In this document: piece after piece, positions 55,012 through 63,405 of the stretch
Numbering within the stretch: the stretch's first letter is position 1
Layout: the number at the start of each line of letters is the position of its first letter
Assembly (NCBI RefSeq): GCF_014646815.1
Contig: NZ_BMNZ01000001.1
Location: 783,428 to 847,427 of the forward strand
DNA from: Terrabacter tumescens
GTDB lineage: Bacteria > Actinomycetota > Actinomycetes > Actinomycetales > Dermatophilaceae
Direction of reading: 5' to 3'
DNA: 64,000 nt
The notes under the pieces: model-generated
Told to the model about the DNA's origin: nothing
Databases searched by the model: none
The model's input: only the letters and a program-made list of their open reading frames with translations
Position numbers and translations under genes: made by a program

Positions 55012-55539
55012 TTGCGTACTTCACCTGATGAATACCGTCGACTCGCTCAACATTTCAGCGTACGGGGTGAGGCTCCACCCAGGGCCTTTATGGGAGCTCT
55101 AGCCGCCCTCCTTCCCGACAACGCACTGAACGATGACCTCGAGCCAGACCTCCTTATCGCTCATGTGACAGACTGCATTCGTCCAAATACAGGAGGCACA
55201 ACTTGGGTAACAACAGGCCTGATCGGTGGGGCTATCTTCCACGTACTTGTTGAGGCGGCGGACGGTTGGTGGGCTTGGGACCATCACCGTGACGATCAGA
55301 TGGAGATCGAATCACTCACTGCATGGATCAGGCCGCTGCGTTCACTTAGCAGCATTTCGCTGGTTTCGGCGAGGCTGGCAACACCGAGAGATCGCGACTT
55401 CATACCCCACGCAAAATGGAGTTTGAACTTTGGAGCCGATGCCGTGGAAGTGCCGCACTCAAGCACGCTAGAGGCGCAGGGCCGACTGCATGCGTGGAAC
55501 CTCATCGAGGCGATCCGCGAGGCAAGGTTTACCGACTGA
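55012..55539 (+). CDS. unrecognised 175-aa protein downstream of the DUF4062 gene
   Basis: The TTG start is supported by AGGAGG 6-7 nt upstream, one of the best ribosome sites in the window. The protein is soluble. An N-terminal helical part (DEYRRLAQHFSVRGEAPPRA, ALLPDNALNDDLEPDLLIAH) is followed by beta strands with aromatic residues (GGAIFHVLVEAADGWWAWDH, IESLTAWIRPLRSLSSISLV) and a C-terminal helix (LHAWNLIEAIREARF). I know no family for it. Position suggests a partner of the DUF4062 protein. G+C is well below that of the core genes. Confidence 0.75.
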   Translation: MRTSPDEYRRLAQHFSVRGEAPPRAFMGALAALLPDNALNDDLEPDLLIAHVTDCIRPNTGGTTWVTTGLIGGAIFHVLVEAADGWWAWDHHRDDQMEIESLTAWIRPLRSLSSISLVSARLATPRDRDFIPHAKWSLNFGADAVEVPHSSTLEAQGRLHAWNLIEAIREARFTD

Positions 55540-56067
55540 TGGTAGTGAAGTGCGCCCGATCGGTCTCAGAAACCCACCCCGACCACATAGACCTCCGCCA
55601 GGCCGAACGGTGGCCGAGAGGGCGCGAAGTACTGGGTCGGCGTGCCGACCGACATCACGGCCAGCCAGGTCGCCGACCTGCGCTAGGAGGTGTCCAGCGC
55701 GGTAGCGTCTCGTCGTCCGAACGAGCGCCATCGACGTCAGACAATCACGATCTTCTTCTCTATGTCGTTGGCCGAACCACCGGTAGCCCCGCTGGGGACG
55801 ATTCGAGTAACGCGACCGGAGCAGCGTCCTGGAGTGCCTCGGCCCTGGGGAGTTAGCATCACTCTCTTGCCGCGGTCCGGACCTCCGCGCAGAATGCGTC
55901 TTTTCGCCGCGTGCCGGGGAGCTCTGGGGACATGCCGGGGGGATCGATGTGCTGGCCCCGCGTGCGCGAGCCAACGACGGGTAAGGACCGGGTGCGAACG
56001 TGCAGCTTGGGTAGGTGACAGGCACAGCACGCAGTTGTTGTTCGCGCTGAGCAAAGGGGTCATCGAC
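55540..56067. other. gene-poor interval with one possible coding relic
   Basis: No convincing complete gene. On the plus strand, near 55610-55686, a short stretch reads GREGAKYWVGVPTDITASQ followed by VADLR and a stop, with normal-looking protein composition but no start or upstream context. It may be the 3' remnant of a deleted gene. The rest of the interval shows no coding pattern I trust. Confidence 0.35.
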
Positions 56068-56277
56068 ATGACAAAAGACTTGAGTGGCGGCAAGAACCGC
56101 AAGAACCTGAAGAAGTCATCCTTCGCGCTGCCGGATCAGGAGAAGTACCCCATCCCGGACCTAGAGCATGCGCGGAATGCCTTGGCTCGGGTGGCACAAC
56201 ACGGCACCGCGGCCGAGCAAAAGAAGGTCCGCGCGGCCGTGGAGAAGAAGTACCGGAGCCTGAAGAAGGACGACTGA
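56068..56277 (+). CDS. DUF6582-like small protein
   Basis: A 69-aa, Lys-rich protein: KSSFALPDQEKYPIPDLEHA and RNALARVAQHGTAAEQKKVR, ending KKYRSLKKDD. This matches the short phage- and island-associated family (FALP...KYPI.D..HARNAL) called DUF6582, function unknown. AAAGGGG lies 8 nt before the ATG. Homologues occur both as free proteins and as tails of larger phage proteins; the family assignment is from pattern memory. Confidence 0.78.
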   Translation: MTKDLSGGKNRKNLKKSSFALPDQEKYPIPDLEHARNALARVAQHGTAAEQKKVRAAVEKKYRSLKKDD

Positions 56278-56536
56278 ACGCAACCCTCCCGGCGTGTACG
56301 ACCAGCCGTACAACTCCCCGATCAACTTCCGCGAGCACGCTTGTGAACCGTCCAACGGGTTGAGCCGACCGCCATCTCGTCTGGACCGTTCGTCCTCAAG
56401 CCGCAGTCAGACAATCGCAAACCTGCCTCTATCCGCCGCTTGTGAGGGCGATCTTCAGTGGCGTCGGGCGACACAGGTTGCCGCCATGAGCGGCTTCCGC
56501 AATCTCAAGCGAACCGCTGGCCGAGGGAGTGTTGGC

Positions 56537-57253
56537 TCACTCTCCGCTTCGCCGAGCACTTGCAGCACGGGCAATCAGTTCAGCCGGGAATCGGGATGCG
56601 AACCGAACGTGGGCGGCAGTCCTGACGCCTCGCTCGGTAACCACGAGGCTGTCTCCCAGCGCCCAGTTGCACCATCGATGTGCGGCTCGCAGATTCTCCA
56701 TCCCGTCGTCTCCCCCAAGTGCGACAGGCGTTATGTGATCTGCTTGGGGATAGAGGTCATCGACCATCGAGGCATCAGGGTCGAGTGGGAGCCAGCAGAT
56801 CTGGCAGGTCCAGTCGTCCCGCTCGAGCACTGCCTTGCGGTGGCGAAGGTACTCCGGCGAACGGGCGGGGCGTCGCTTGCCGCGGGCTGAGCGCAAGCCA
56901 GGAAGTCCTGGATGGTAGCGCTCCCCACGCTCAAGCTGGCACGACTTGCAGCTACATGCACGACGCGCCTCACCCTCCTCACGGTCAACTAGCTCCCTGA
57001 GGCAGGCTCGGTGTGTTGGCTCGAAGTCAGAGTGAAGGCGCCAGTACCGCTCAGGCGACAACAGCTCATTGGACTCCGGGTCTCGCCCGCTCAGGCCAGC
57101 GCCGCACACGTAACAATGTGGGTCAGACCAACGCAGCTTTGGGCCGAAGATGCGGCAGGTATCGCTGCAATACACAACATTCTTGCGTTGGCTTTGGAAC
57201 GTAATTCCACAACCTCGGCAGGCGACCTCCCTCACCTCCCGGCCACTCGACAT
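56537..57253 (-). CDS. HNH endonuclease
   Basis: A 238-aa protein. N-terminal zinc knuckles (VACRGCGITFQSQRKNVVYC, PHCYVCGAGL, CSCKSCQLERGERYHPG) precede an HNH domain in the C-terminal half: DDWTCQICWLPLD, then YPQADHITPVALGGDDGMEN and RAAHRWCNWALGD. The catalytic His is in ADHITP, with Asn and His downstream. It should nick or cut DNA; an island setting suggests restriction or mobile-element biology. It is isolated on the minus strand, with gaps of about 215-260 nt on each side. Confidence 0.88.
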   Translation of the reverse strand: MSSGREVREVACRGCGITFQSQRKNVVYCSDTCRIFGPKLRWSDPHCYVCGAGLSGRDPESNELLSPERYWRLHSDFEPTHRACLRELVDREEGEARRACSCKSCQLERGERYHPGLPGLRSARGKRRPARSPEYLRHRKAVLERDDWTCQICWLPLDPDASMVDDLYPQADHITPVALGGDDGMENLRAAHRWCNWALGDSLVVTERGVRTAAHVRFASRFPAELIARAASARRSGE

Positions 57254-57469
57254 GTATCGAACGTTAGTGTCTCAAGACCAAGGTCTGCCTCCGCCTGACC
57301 GTGTCGCCCGTAGCTGCGTAGTCGCCGTCGTTTGTGTAGCCGCTCCGTCGGGTGCGTCAAACCGCCGCGTATCGGGCTCGCCGAACGTCCGGCAAGCCCC
57401 TCAGATTGGACATAAGGCGGACATCAAGCTGTTGCGCGATTGGTGCTCGGAGGCCAGGAGCCGTATTCG

Positions 57470-58675
57470 TCATAAGCGATGTTTGCCGAGTCTGTCTATC
57501 TGACGCTGGGCGGCCCCCCTTGGTGTGAGGCCTGCCCGAAGTTCCATCAGGTAGTTGGCGGCTCCTGCTTGCCGGCGGAGACTTCTCCGCCTTTGGGCCT
57601 CAGTGGCCAGGGCGGAGCCAACCACAGCGATCGCGGCCAGTGGTGTCGCGAGTACGGGCGTGGTGTTCAAGGCGATGTAGCCGCCCACAGTGCTGGTAAA
57701 CGGCAACTGAAGAGTTGTAGCGCTGTGTAGAGTGTCAAAACCGAACAGTCGCATTGCCTTTTCGAGGTCGTTGTGCGGCCCAAGAAGGAACTTCTCAGTG
57801 GCTTCTGCGACGGCCTGACGCAGTGTCGCCGGGTCTACGTCGGGAGACAACGCCGCGAGATCCGCGCCGGCAGCGGACACGGCCGCTTGAAACGCGCCGA
57901 GTTCGCTCTCGTGTTCGAGGCGAAATCGAATGATGTCGCCTACTCCTATTGAACCAAGGGATCTGGGAAGTACCGATTGAATCGCCAGTGTCGCGACTCG
58001 CTGCTCGCGTTGAGCCCTGGGGTCGCGCTCCTGCGCGGGTGTGTCTCCGATCAAGGCCGACGCGATAGCGTCGACGCTCAGACCTTCCATTGCGACGTGA
58101 GCTACGGGCTCATCTGTTACAGGACTCAGGTTGAAGTGCTCAGCCGTGAACCGGGTCAAGACCGTCATGTACGTGGCGGCCAGGCGACTGTCCATCCCGA
58201 TCCAGCTGGCTGATCCGTAGTTCAACGAGACGCGGCGACGCCCGTGCATCTCCCCCGATGCGCCGAATGCCATCCCCTGAGCCGCCAGAGCCTCAATGAG
58301 ATCGCCGGTCAGCTTCTCGGCGAATATGTAGCCGATGGTGCCTCGATTGCTGAGCCCGCCATCCCTGGGCATGTGGAGACTCTCCGACAGATCGAACTCG
58401 GATGGCTGGACCCTGAGGCGGGCGCATAACTCGGCTCCTCGATCTCGAAGTAGGTCAAGAAACAAGCGAGACGTATCGAGCGCCGCTTGGCCCGGATGAC
58501 GGTCTTGAATGAAGCCCAAGCCATCTATCAGCGATCGGGCCGTCAGACTGTCTCGGGTCGGGTATTCCTGTGGGACGATACGGTCGACCCGTTTCCAGTA
58601 GAGGGCGGAGGCCTTGAGCCAGCTGTCCTTGCGAATGTGGATGTACGGGTAATAGAGCCCTGATTGTTTGAGCAT
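57470..58675 (-). CDS. DUF6236 family protein
   Basis: 401 aa from the ATG (MLKQSGLYYPYIHIRKDSWL), which GAGGGGAAGG precedes. The N-terminal YYPYIHIRKDSWLKASALYW and VDRIVPQEYP are the DUF6236 signature. The middle has LNYGSASWIGMDSRLAATYM. A hydrophobic stretch near residue 340 (LNTTPVLATPLAAIAVVGSA) could be one membrane helix or a hairpin. Function unknown; the family is seen in variable regions of actinobacterial and other genomes, often near phage-defence genes (my recollection, unchecked). Confidence 0.8.
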   Translation of the reverse strand: MLKQSGLYYPYIHIRKDSWLKASALYWKRVDRIVPQEYPTRDSLTARSLIDGLGFIQDRHPGQAALDTSRLFLDLLRDRGAELCARLRVQPSEFDLSESLHMPRDGGLSNRGTIGYIFAEKLTGDLIEALAAQGMAFGASGEMHGRRRVSLNYGSASWIGMDSRLAATYMTVLTRFTAEHFNLSPVTDEPVAHVAMEGLSVDAIASALIGDTPAQERDPRAQREQRVATLAIQSVLPRSLGSIGVGDIIRFRLEHESELGAFQAAVSAAGADLAALSPDVDPATLRQAVAEATEKFLLGPHNDLEKAMRLFGFDTLHSATTLQLPFTSTVGGYIALNTTPVLATPLAAIAVVGSALATEAQRRRSLRRQAGAANYLMELRAGLTPRGAAQRQIDRLGKHRL

Positions 58676-58870
58676 GGCCTTCCCCTCGCATCGTCCTGAA
58701 GACCCTATTCGGTCAGGCGGCACACCAGCATCATTTCAGTACCAGGCTCTTCGGCTGGTCATCGAAGGTGCGTCATAGCGCCGCGTGCCGGGAGCCGAGA
58801 GGCGTGGGGTGTACTTACGGACGGGCGGCATCCGCGCGACGACCCGCCGACCGTGTGGCACCGTGGGAGC

Positions 58871-59336
58871 GTGATCCGCCCACCGCCTCCGCTCCTGGCG
58901 ATCGCTGCAGCCCTCACCCAGTCAGCGCTCACGAAGGGTGCGCATCGCCCGCACGCCGCCGGTGCCACAGTGGCATTTGCCTCGCCGCCGCTTCCGGGAT
59001 CCTTGCGGGTTCTGCTGCTGTCCAATTTCGTCGCAGCGGAACGACCCTTGAACCGTTCAACCCGGCGCGGGCCTCCGTCTTAGTGACCAATGGTGCGAAC
59101 TCCGTGAGCCGGAATCCCATGTATGTCGGCCTGGCGGGGCTGCTCATCGCCAACTCGGGAGACTTGGGTCCTGGAAGGCTCTCCTCCCCGCAGCCGCCTT
59201 CACCTTCGCGATCGACCGACTCCAGATCGAAGCCGAGGAGTCAGCGTTGCTGTCCCGGTTTGGAGCCGACTACGAGGCTTACTGTGCCGCTGTGCCTCGA
59301 TGGCTAGGACGCGGATCGGTGATCCCGCCGCAGTGA
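58871..59336 (+). pseudogene. isoprenylcysteine/phospholipid methyltransferase-like membrane protein, two frameshifts
   Basis: The three frames together give the family sequence in order. Frame one from the GTG at 58871 reads VIRPPPPLLAIAAALTQSAL. Frame two from about 58970 reads GILAGSAAVQFRRSGTTLEP and SVSRNPMYVGLAGLLIANS, with the conserved RNPMYVG motif. Frame three from about 59165 reads AAAFTFAIDRLQIEAEESAL and FGADYEAYCAAVPRWL. The protein would be about 155 aa with four membrane helices. Two separate shifts and low neighbouring gene density favour a real pseudogene over sequencing error. Confidence 0.78.
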
Positions 59337-59425
59337 TGGCGTGCATCCTTTCGGCGCGTGTCATGCGTGCACTACGCCCACGCTTCACCGGCCGCGGAAG
59401 CGTGTGACATCGGCCTGCTGAACGG

Positions 59426-59731
59426 CTAGCGACCGCGGCCCTGCCACTTGCCCACAGCCCACTTGAAACCTTCGATCACGAACGGGGTCATTTCTGCGAC
59501 GAAGCTCGACGAAGATCGCTCCATCAGGGGGTTTTCCGCGAGGTATTCGACGACATCGTCATTACGGAGGGATGCCTCTTGGGCTATCAGGTCCCAGACT
59601 TCTCCGCTCGATATGCCTTGGTCGATGGCGAACGACAGAACGCGCCGATCGGCCTCCTCATATCCCGCGACGAGCTCAGATCGCGCTTCCTCGTACAAGC
59701 TCTGGAACGAGGCATCCATCTGCAGGTCCAT
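59426..59731 (-). CDS. small acidic hypothetical protein
   Basis: A 101-aa, helical and acidic protein: SFQSLYEEARSELVAGYEEA, DRRVLSFAIDQGISSGEVWD and FVIEGFKWAVGKWQGRGR at the C-terminus. No family recognised and no clear ribosome site. Codon use is plausible but not strongly coding. Confidence 0.5.
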   Translation of the reverse strand: MDLQMDASFQSLYEEARSELVAGYEEADRRVLSFAIDQGISSGEVWDLIAQEASLRNDDVVEYLAENPLMERSSSSFVAEMTPFVIEGFKWAVGKWQGRGR

Positions 59732-60159
59732 GGCCAGAGGTTGCCATACATCGCCTCCGTGCCCGGGGATGACCGCGTTCCATCGCGTCTAGCCTCGGTC
59801 GCGTGCTGTCCGACATGCCTCCGAGCCGTGAGAGGGGGCGCGTCCATTCGCCGCGAGCCGACCGACGTTTCGGATCAAAGGTGGGTGCCTCCCGATCGCG
59901 GCCATAGGTCCCGCGGCCGTTGCGTCAGGGGCGGCCATCGTGGACGAGGTCCCGGGTTCTTGCTGGATGTGGCGACGGGCATCATTGCCATGGGGGCTTG
60001 GAACTGTCATCCGTACGCGCTTGCTCTATCTCAAAAGAGCATGGCCGGTTCATCGCGTCACCCAACGATGAGTTTCCGTTCGGCCCTTAAACCCGGATCG
60101 CGGGGACAAAACTGACGCATAGCGCTAACTTGGAGGCAACCTGGACGAGCGGGGGCTTC
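59732..60159. other. 428-nt interval without a recognisable gene
   Basis: I see no gene, tRNA or repeat here. The last 30 nt upstream of 60160 carry the ribosome site (GCGGGGG) of the next gene, and an alternative in-frame TTG start lies at 60130. Confidence 0.5.
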
Positions 60160-60834
60160 ATGACACACTTGGCGCTCCTACCTGGAGCTGGCTCGCTACC
60201 TGATGCGGCAAGTGCCTTGCGGCTCGCCGCACCTGCGTCGCCCGACTGGTCGCTGCTGAAAATGTCCAGCCTTTACGCGCTCATCGCGGCGCTAGCTCTT
60301 GTATTGGCCATCGTGCTCAGTTCAGCCAAGGGGAGTCAATGGCATTGGTCCGTGAACCCCGGGGACGACTGGAACTTCTCCGACTCTTGGGCGAGTAACG
60401 CAACGATTGGAGCGTCCGCCCTGGCGGCAGTGTTCGGGTCGTCAGATGTCGTGACGGCTGTCGGCGGGGAGGACGCGACGGTGGCCCCGCTGATCGTTGT
60501 GGCCAGTGCCTTGGCTCTGGCCGCCGTCACGTCGGCACCGTTAGTAGTGAAGGTGTGCACAACCGGAAGCAAGATCTGGAGCGTAGGCATAGCGGTTGCT
60601 GCGGCTATTACTTTATGGGCGGCCATGTTCGAAGGGCTGGTGATTCTTCGGCTCGCGGCCACCTTGTCGCTCGGGGGGATCGAGGCTTCCGCCACGTGGC
60701 TTGGCATCGTCTTGGGCGCACTGCTCGCGGCCTATGCCTGGAGAAGTCTCCATGCAATCTTCGCCGTGGGCGACTCCGCGCTGGACGATAGGGGCTTCGC
60801 CCCCGGAACTCGTCGTCGCGCGGCGATCCTCTAA
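60160..60834 (+). CDS. hypothetical integral membrane protein
   Basis: A 224-aa protein with about five hydrophobic segments (SSLYALIAALALVLAIVLSS, LIVVASALALAAVTSAPLVV, IWSVGIAVAAAITLWAAMFE, ATLSLGGIEASATWLGIVLG). Between helices 1 and 2 is an extracytoplasmic loop, HWSVNPGDDWNFSDSWASNA. I recognise no family. The ATG at 60160 with GCGGGGG 5 nt upstream was chosen over a TTG at 60130. Confidence 0.65.
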   Translation: MTHLALLPGAGSLPDAASALRLAAPASPDWSLLKMSSLYALIAALALVLAIVLSSAKGSQWHWSVNPGDDWNFSDSWASNATIGASALAAVFGSSDVVTAVGGEDATVAPLIVVASALALAAVTSAPLVVKVCTTGSKIWSVGIAVAAAITLWAAMFEGLVILRLAATLSLGGIEASATWLGIVLGALLAAYAWRSLHAIFAVGDSALDDRGFAPGTRRRAAIL

Positions 60835-61008
60835 CGGCAACGACGCACCTTCCCGTTCAACACTGCGAGCTTGGCACTCAGGGCAGTGCGTCTATCCGCC
60901 GCGAAGCGGCAGTGTCCTTCCGCCGCTGATGCCCTTCACCTGCCGTCGACAGCCAACTTTGACCTCTCGCGCCTGTGTCGCCGCGTCCTTGCACCGGTGA
61001 CGCGCTTG

Positions 61009-61158
61009 TCAGCCGGCGTGGCCCTCAGGGTCTTCTTCCGGCTCGAAGGTGCTGCCACCGCCGTCGGTGTTGCCGATCTCCACGCCGACAGCTTCCTCAT
61101 CCTTCGCTGTATCCGGATCCGGCTGCTCCACGTCCGAGTCGTTCGACTGGTCGCTCAT
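61009..61158 (-). CDS. 49-aa acidic small protein
   Basis: Reads MSDQSNDSDVEQPDPDTAKD, then an acidic middle, and ends GGGSTFEPEEDPEGHAG. AAGGAG lies 6 nt before the ATG. Short acidic proteins ending in an STFEPEEDPE-like motif are common in actinobacteria (recollection); their role is unknown and they are frequently missed because of length. The motif and the ribosome site make this more than a chance ORF. Confidence 0.65.
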   Translation of the reverse strand: MSDQSNDSDVEQPDPDTAKDEEAVGVEIGNTDGGGSTFEPEEDPEGHAG

Positions 61159-61317
61159 CCTCATCTCCTTGCCTCGGGGTCATCTGCACCCCCACGATGC
61201 GGCCAATTCGAGGCGCACACAAGGCCCCGCCGGAGGCGGCTGAGGCACGCTACGACCGTCCAAGGGGTGGCTGCTGCTTCTCGCCGCCACGGGGGACCAC
61301 ACGCTCGTCGCACGCTT

Positions 61318-62150
61318 TCAATCGAGGTCGGGCATGCCGCCAGGCTCAGGGAGGCCTTCGCCAGCATCGCTCTCGATCTCAAGCGAACTCTCGCCTGCAG
61401 CGCGCTCCCGCTCCACGGAGGCTTCCTCCGACCAGTTGTGGGCCCCGGGCTGCACGGCTCGGTAGGTCGCCTCGAGTAGTTGGTGAACGGCCGTGTCAGT
61501 CAGGTCCTTGCGACGGAGCCGGACCGCAACAGGGTTGGCACCAGCGTTGTACGTCGTCTGCCAGTTAAGCGTGTACCCCCGTTCAGCGAGTACCTCCCGA
61601 AAATGGGCGAAGGCGGGCGACTCGTCACCGCGAGACTGGTCCGGGTCCGGTAAATAAATCTGCGCACCGTCCTTGCGCGGCCGCAAGGGCGCCCAAACCC
61701 GTCGTCCGACCCTGATCCCGATGTAGGACTTGGGCGAGTAGTCGACGACAATGGGGCCGAGGTGCTTGCGGGCCCATTCTGCGAGATCCAAGTGGAAGAG
61801 CCATGCGTCCTCAGTCAGTGCATCCTTCCAATCAGTCTCGGTACGCGACTGACCGGCGGTCACCGCCAAGGGAGTCCCGCTCACGTCGACACTGTCGTTC
61901 GTCACGACAAGGTCTGGGACGATGACGACTTCGCTGGACCCTTGCCAAGAGCGCAGTTCCACCACGAGAAGCGGCACGTGCTCAGCGAGTTCCTCCAACG
62001 CAATGCGGAACCTGCCCCCGGTGCTCTCGGCAACCAAGACCGCAACGTGAGTCTTGTTCGGGAACCGACGTCTGTTCCGCGCCCAGTAATCAAAGACGCG
62101 GAAGCTGTGGGACGCGTCAACCTCGCCCAATGGCCACCGCCCCGTGCCGG
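61318..62150 (-). pseudogene. 5'-truncated nuclease-like gene at the island border
   Basis: The minus-strand frame encodes SFRVFDYWARNRRRFPNKTH, VAVLVAESTGGRFRIALEEL, VPLLVVELRSWQGSSEVVIV and RPRKDGAQIYLPDPDQSRGD, ending with an acidic tail. This resembles the middle and C-terminal parts of a PD-(D/E)XK-like protein family whose N-terminal catalytic core should precede it. Similarity begins at about 62145, and upstream sequence belongs to the tetR gene, which stops at 62151. The gene therefore looks cut by a recombination event. The frame stays open into tetR (to 62271) but that part is shadow. Confidence 0.6.
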
Positions 62151-62810
62151 TCACCGGGCCTTGAGCAGGGCGCTCGTCAGGCTCCGCGCGAGCCATCGTT
62201 CGTAGCTGGTGTCGGTCCAGCCGCGCTCTAGCACCAACATCCGGTACACCTCCGGTGAGATCAGCGTCCACACGACGTCCCGGGCGCCCTCGACATTGAG
62301 GCCGGGGGCGAGCGCGCCGAGGGCGGCGAGGCGGTCAGTGAAAGCGGTCGCACCCCAGAGCCGTTCGCGTCCCAGAGTGTCTGCGATGGCGGTGATGTCG
62401 CCGTGCCCGCTGTGCCCCGCAGCCAAGAGGACCGCAGCCAAGGGGCCCATGCGCGACACCAAGTCCCGGCTGATGTCAGCGTAGCGCTGCACCGCCGCGT
62501 AGGGGTCGGTCTCGGCGGCGAGTGCCTGGAACGGGGGACGCTCCGCGATGGGCACCGGGTCCAGGTCGCCGGCCATGAGCACGTCGTAAACGCGTTTGAC
62601 CAGCTTGGGCTTCGGACCGAAAGCCTTGTAGAGCCAGGGAACGGAGACCTGCGCGGCTTCCGCGATGTCCGCCACGGTCGTCGCGGCGTAGCCACGCTCG
62701 ACCAAAAGCCGCCCGGCGACCTCGACCACCCGAAGCTGTCGTTGCGCGGAAGACCGGAGGCGGCCGGAACCATCGTAGGAGCGGGCTGAACCCTTGACGC
62801 CGGAGCTCAT
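62151..62810 (-). CDS. TetR-family transcriptional regulator
   Basis: A 219-aa protein with an N-terminal helix-turn-helix (RLLVERGYAATTVADIAEAA, then VSVPWLYKAFGPKPKLVKRV) and a helical ligand domain (YAAVQRYADISRDLVSRMGP). It is divergent from a SnoaL-like gene with a 46-nt gap, so it probably represses that gene and itself. Its composition returns to the core high-GC pattern, marking the end of the island. Confidence 0.9.
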   Translation of the reverse strand: MSSGVKGSARSYDGSGRLRSSAQRQLRVVEVAGRLLVERGYAATTVADIAEAAQVSVPWLYKAFGPKPKLVKRVYDVLMAGDLDPVPIAERPPFQALAAETDPYAAVQRYADISRDLVSRMGPLAAVLLAAGHSGHGDITAIADTLGRERLWGATAFTDRLAALGALAPGLNVEGARDVVWTLISPEVYRMLVLERGWTDTSYERWLARSLTSALLKAR

Positions 62811-62827
62811 TTAGCGAGAACCTCTTT

Positions 62828-62841
62828 CTACTGAAACTACT
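62828..62841. promoter_or_regulatory. CTACT-GAAA-CTACT element between tetR and the SnoaL-like gene
   Basis: A direct repeat of CTACT with a 9-bp period in the only AT-rich stretch of the 46-nt divergent gap. TTGAGT on the minus strand (62843-62838) overlaps it and could be the tetR -35 box. The position suits a TetR operator, though a full palindrome is not apparent. Confidence 0.35.
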
Positions 62842-62856
62842 CAACAGGAGCATGCC

Positions 62857-63405
62857 ATGTCCCGACGCCCTGACCCGCACGCCACGACGACCGTCGGCCA
62901 GACAGCCACACCACCGACTGAAGACGTGCAGCAAGCGCACCAGCTGCTCACCCGCGGCTTCCACCTCATGGAGAGCTGGGACGACGCGGAGGCCTCCGCA
63001 ATCATCGCCCCGCATTACACCAACGCGGAGGCATCACCCGAACCGCCCCCGGCCCGCCAGCCCGGAATCGCCGGCGTCCGCGCCACGTACGACTGGCTGC
63101 ACACGGCATACGAGGACCTGCACTGGACCATGGACAAGATCGTCGCCGAAGGCGAATGGGTCGTGGCGCGGACAACCATGTCGGGCCGACACAGCGGCCC
63201 GTTCACCACGTACTCGCCCGATGGCCAGGTGGCTTCTGAGATCCCCGCCACCGGACTGCGATTCGCCGTCTCCCAGAGTCACTGGTACCGGATCGCCGAC
63301 GGGCAGCTGGTCGAGCACGAAGCAGACCGTGACGACCTCGGCCAAGCGATGCAGCTCGGCTGGTTCGCCGCCACCACTCCCTCCGCGGGCAAGGCCGCCG
63401 GCTGA
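62857..63405 (+). CDS. SnoaL-like (NTF2-fold) protein
   Basis: A 182-aa protein. QQAHQLLTRGFHLMESWDDA, then DWLHTAYEDLHWTMDKIVAE, VVARTTMSGRHSGPF and SQSHWYRIADGQLVEHEADR match the SnoaL polyketide-cyclase-like/ester cyclase group of the NTF2 fold. It probably binds a small hydrophobic ligand. AGGAG lies 6 nt before the ATG. It is likely controlled by the divergent TetR. The gene contains one GGCATAC word, like the core genome. Confidence 0.85.
   Translation: MSRRPDPHATTTVGQTATPPTEDVQQAHQLLTRGFHLMESWDDAEASAIIAPHYTNAEASPEPPPARQPGIAGVRATYDWLHTAYEDLHWTMDKIVAEGEWVVARTTMSGRHSGPFTTYSPDGQVASEIPATGLRFAVSQSHWYRIADGQLVEHEADRDDLGQAMQLGWFAATTPSAGKAAG

Noticed and set aside
55468..56025. 185-codon minus-strand open frame in the gene-poor interval after the 175-aa gene
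   Set aside because: Composition is Arg/Pro/Ser-rich without recognisable motifs, there is no ribosome site, and it overlaps the 3' end of the 175-aa gene.
62152..62271. Extension of the truncated nuclease-like frame into tetR
   Set aside because: These codons are the opposite-frame shadow of the TetR C-terminus and do not resemble the family.
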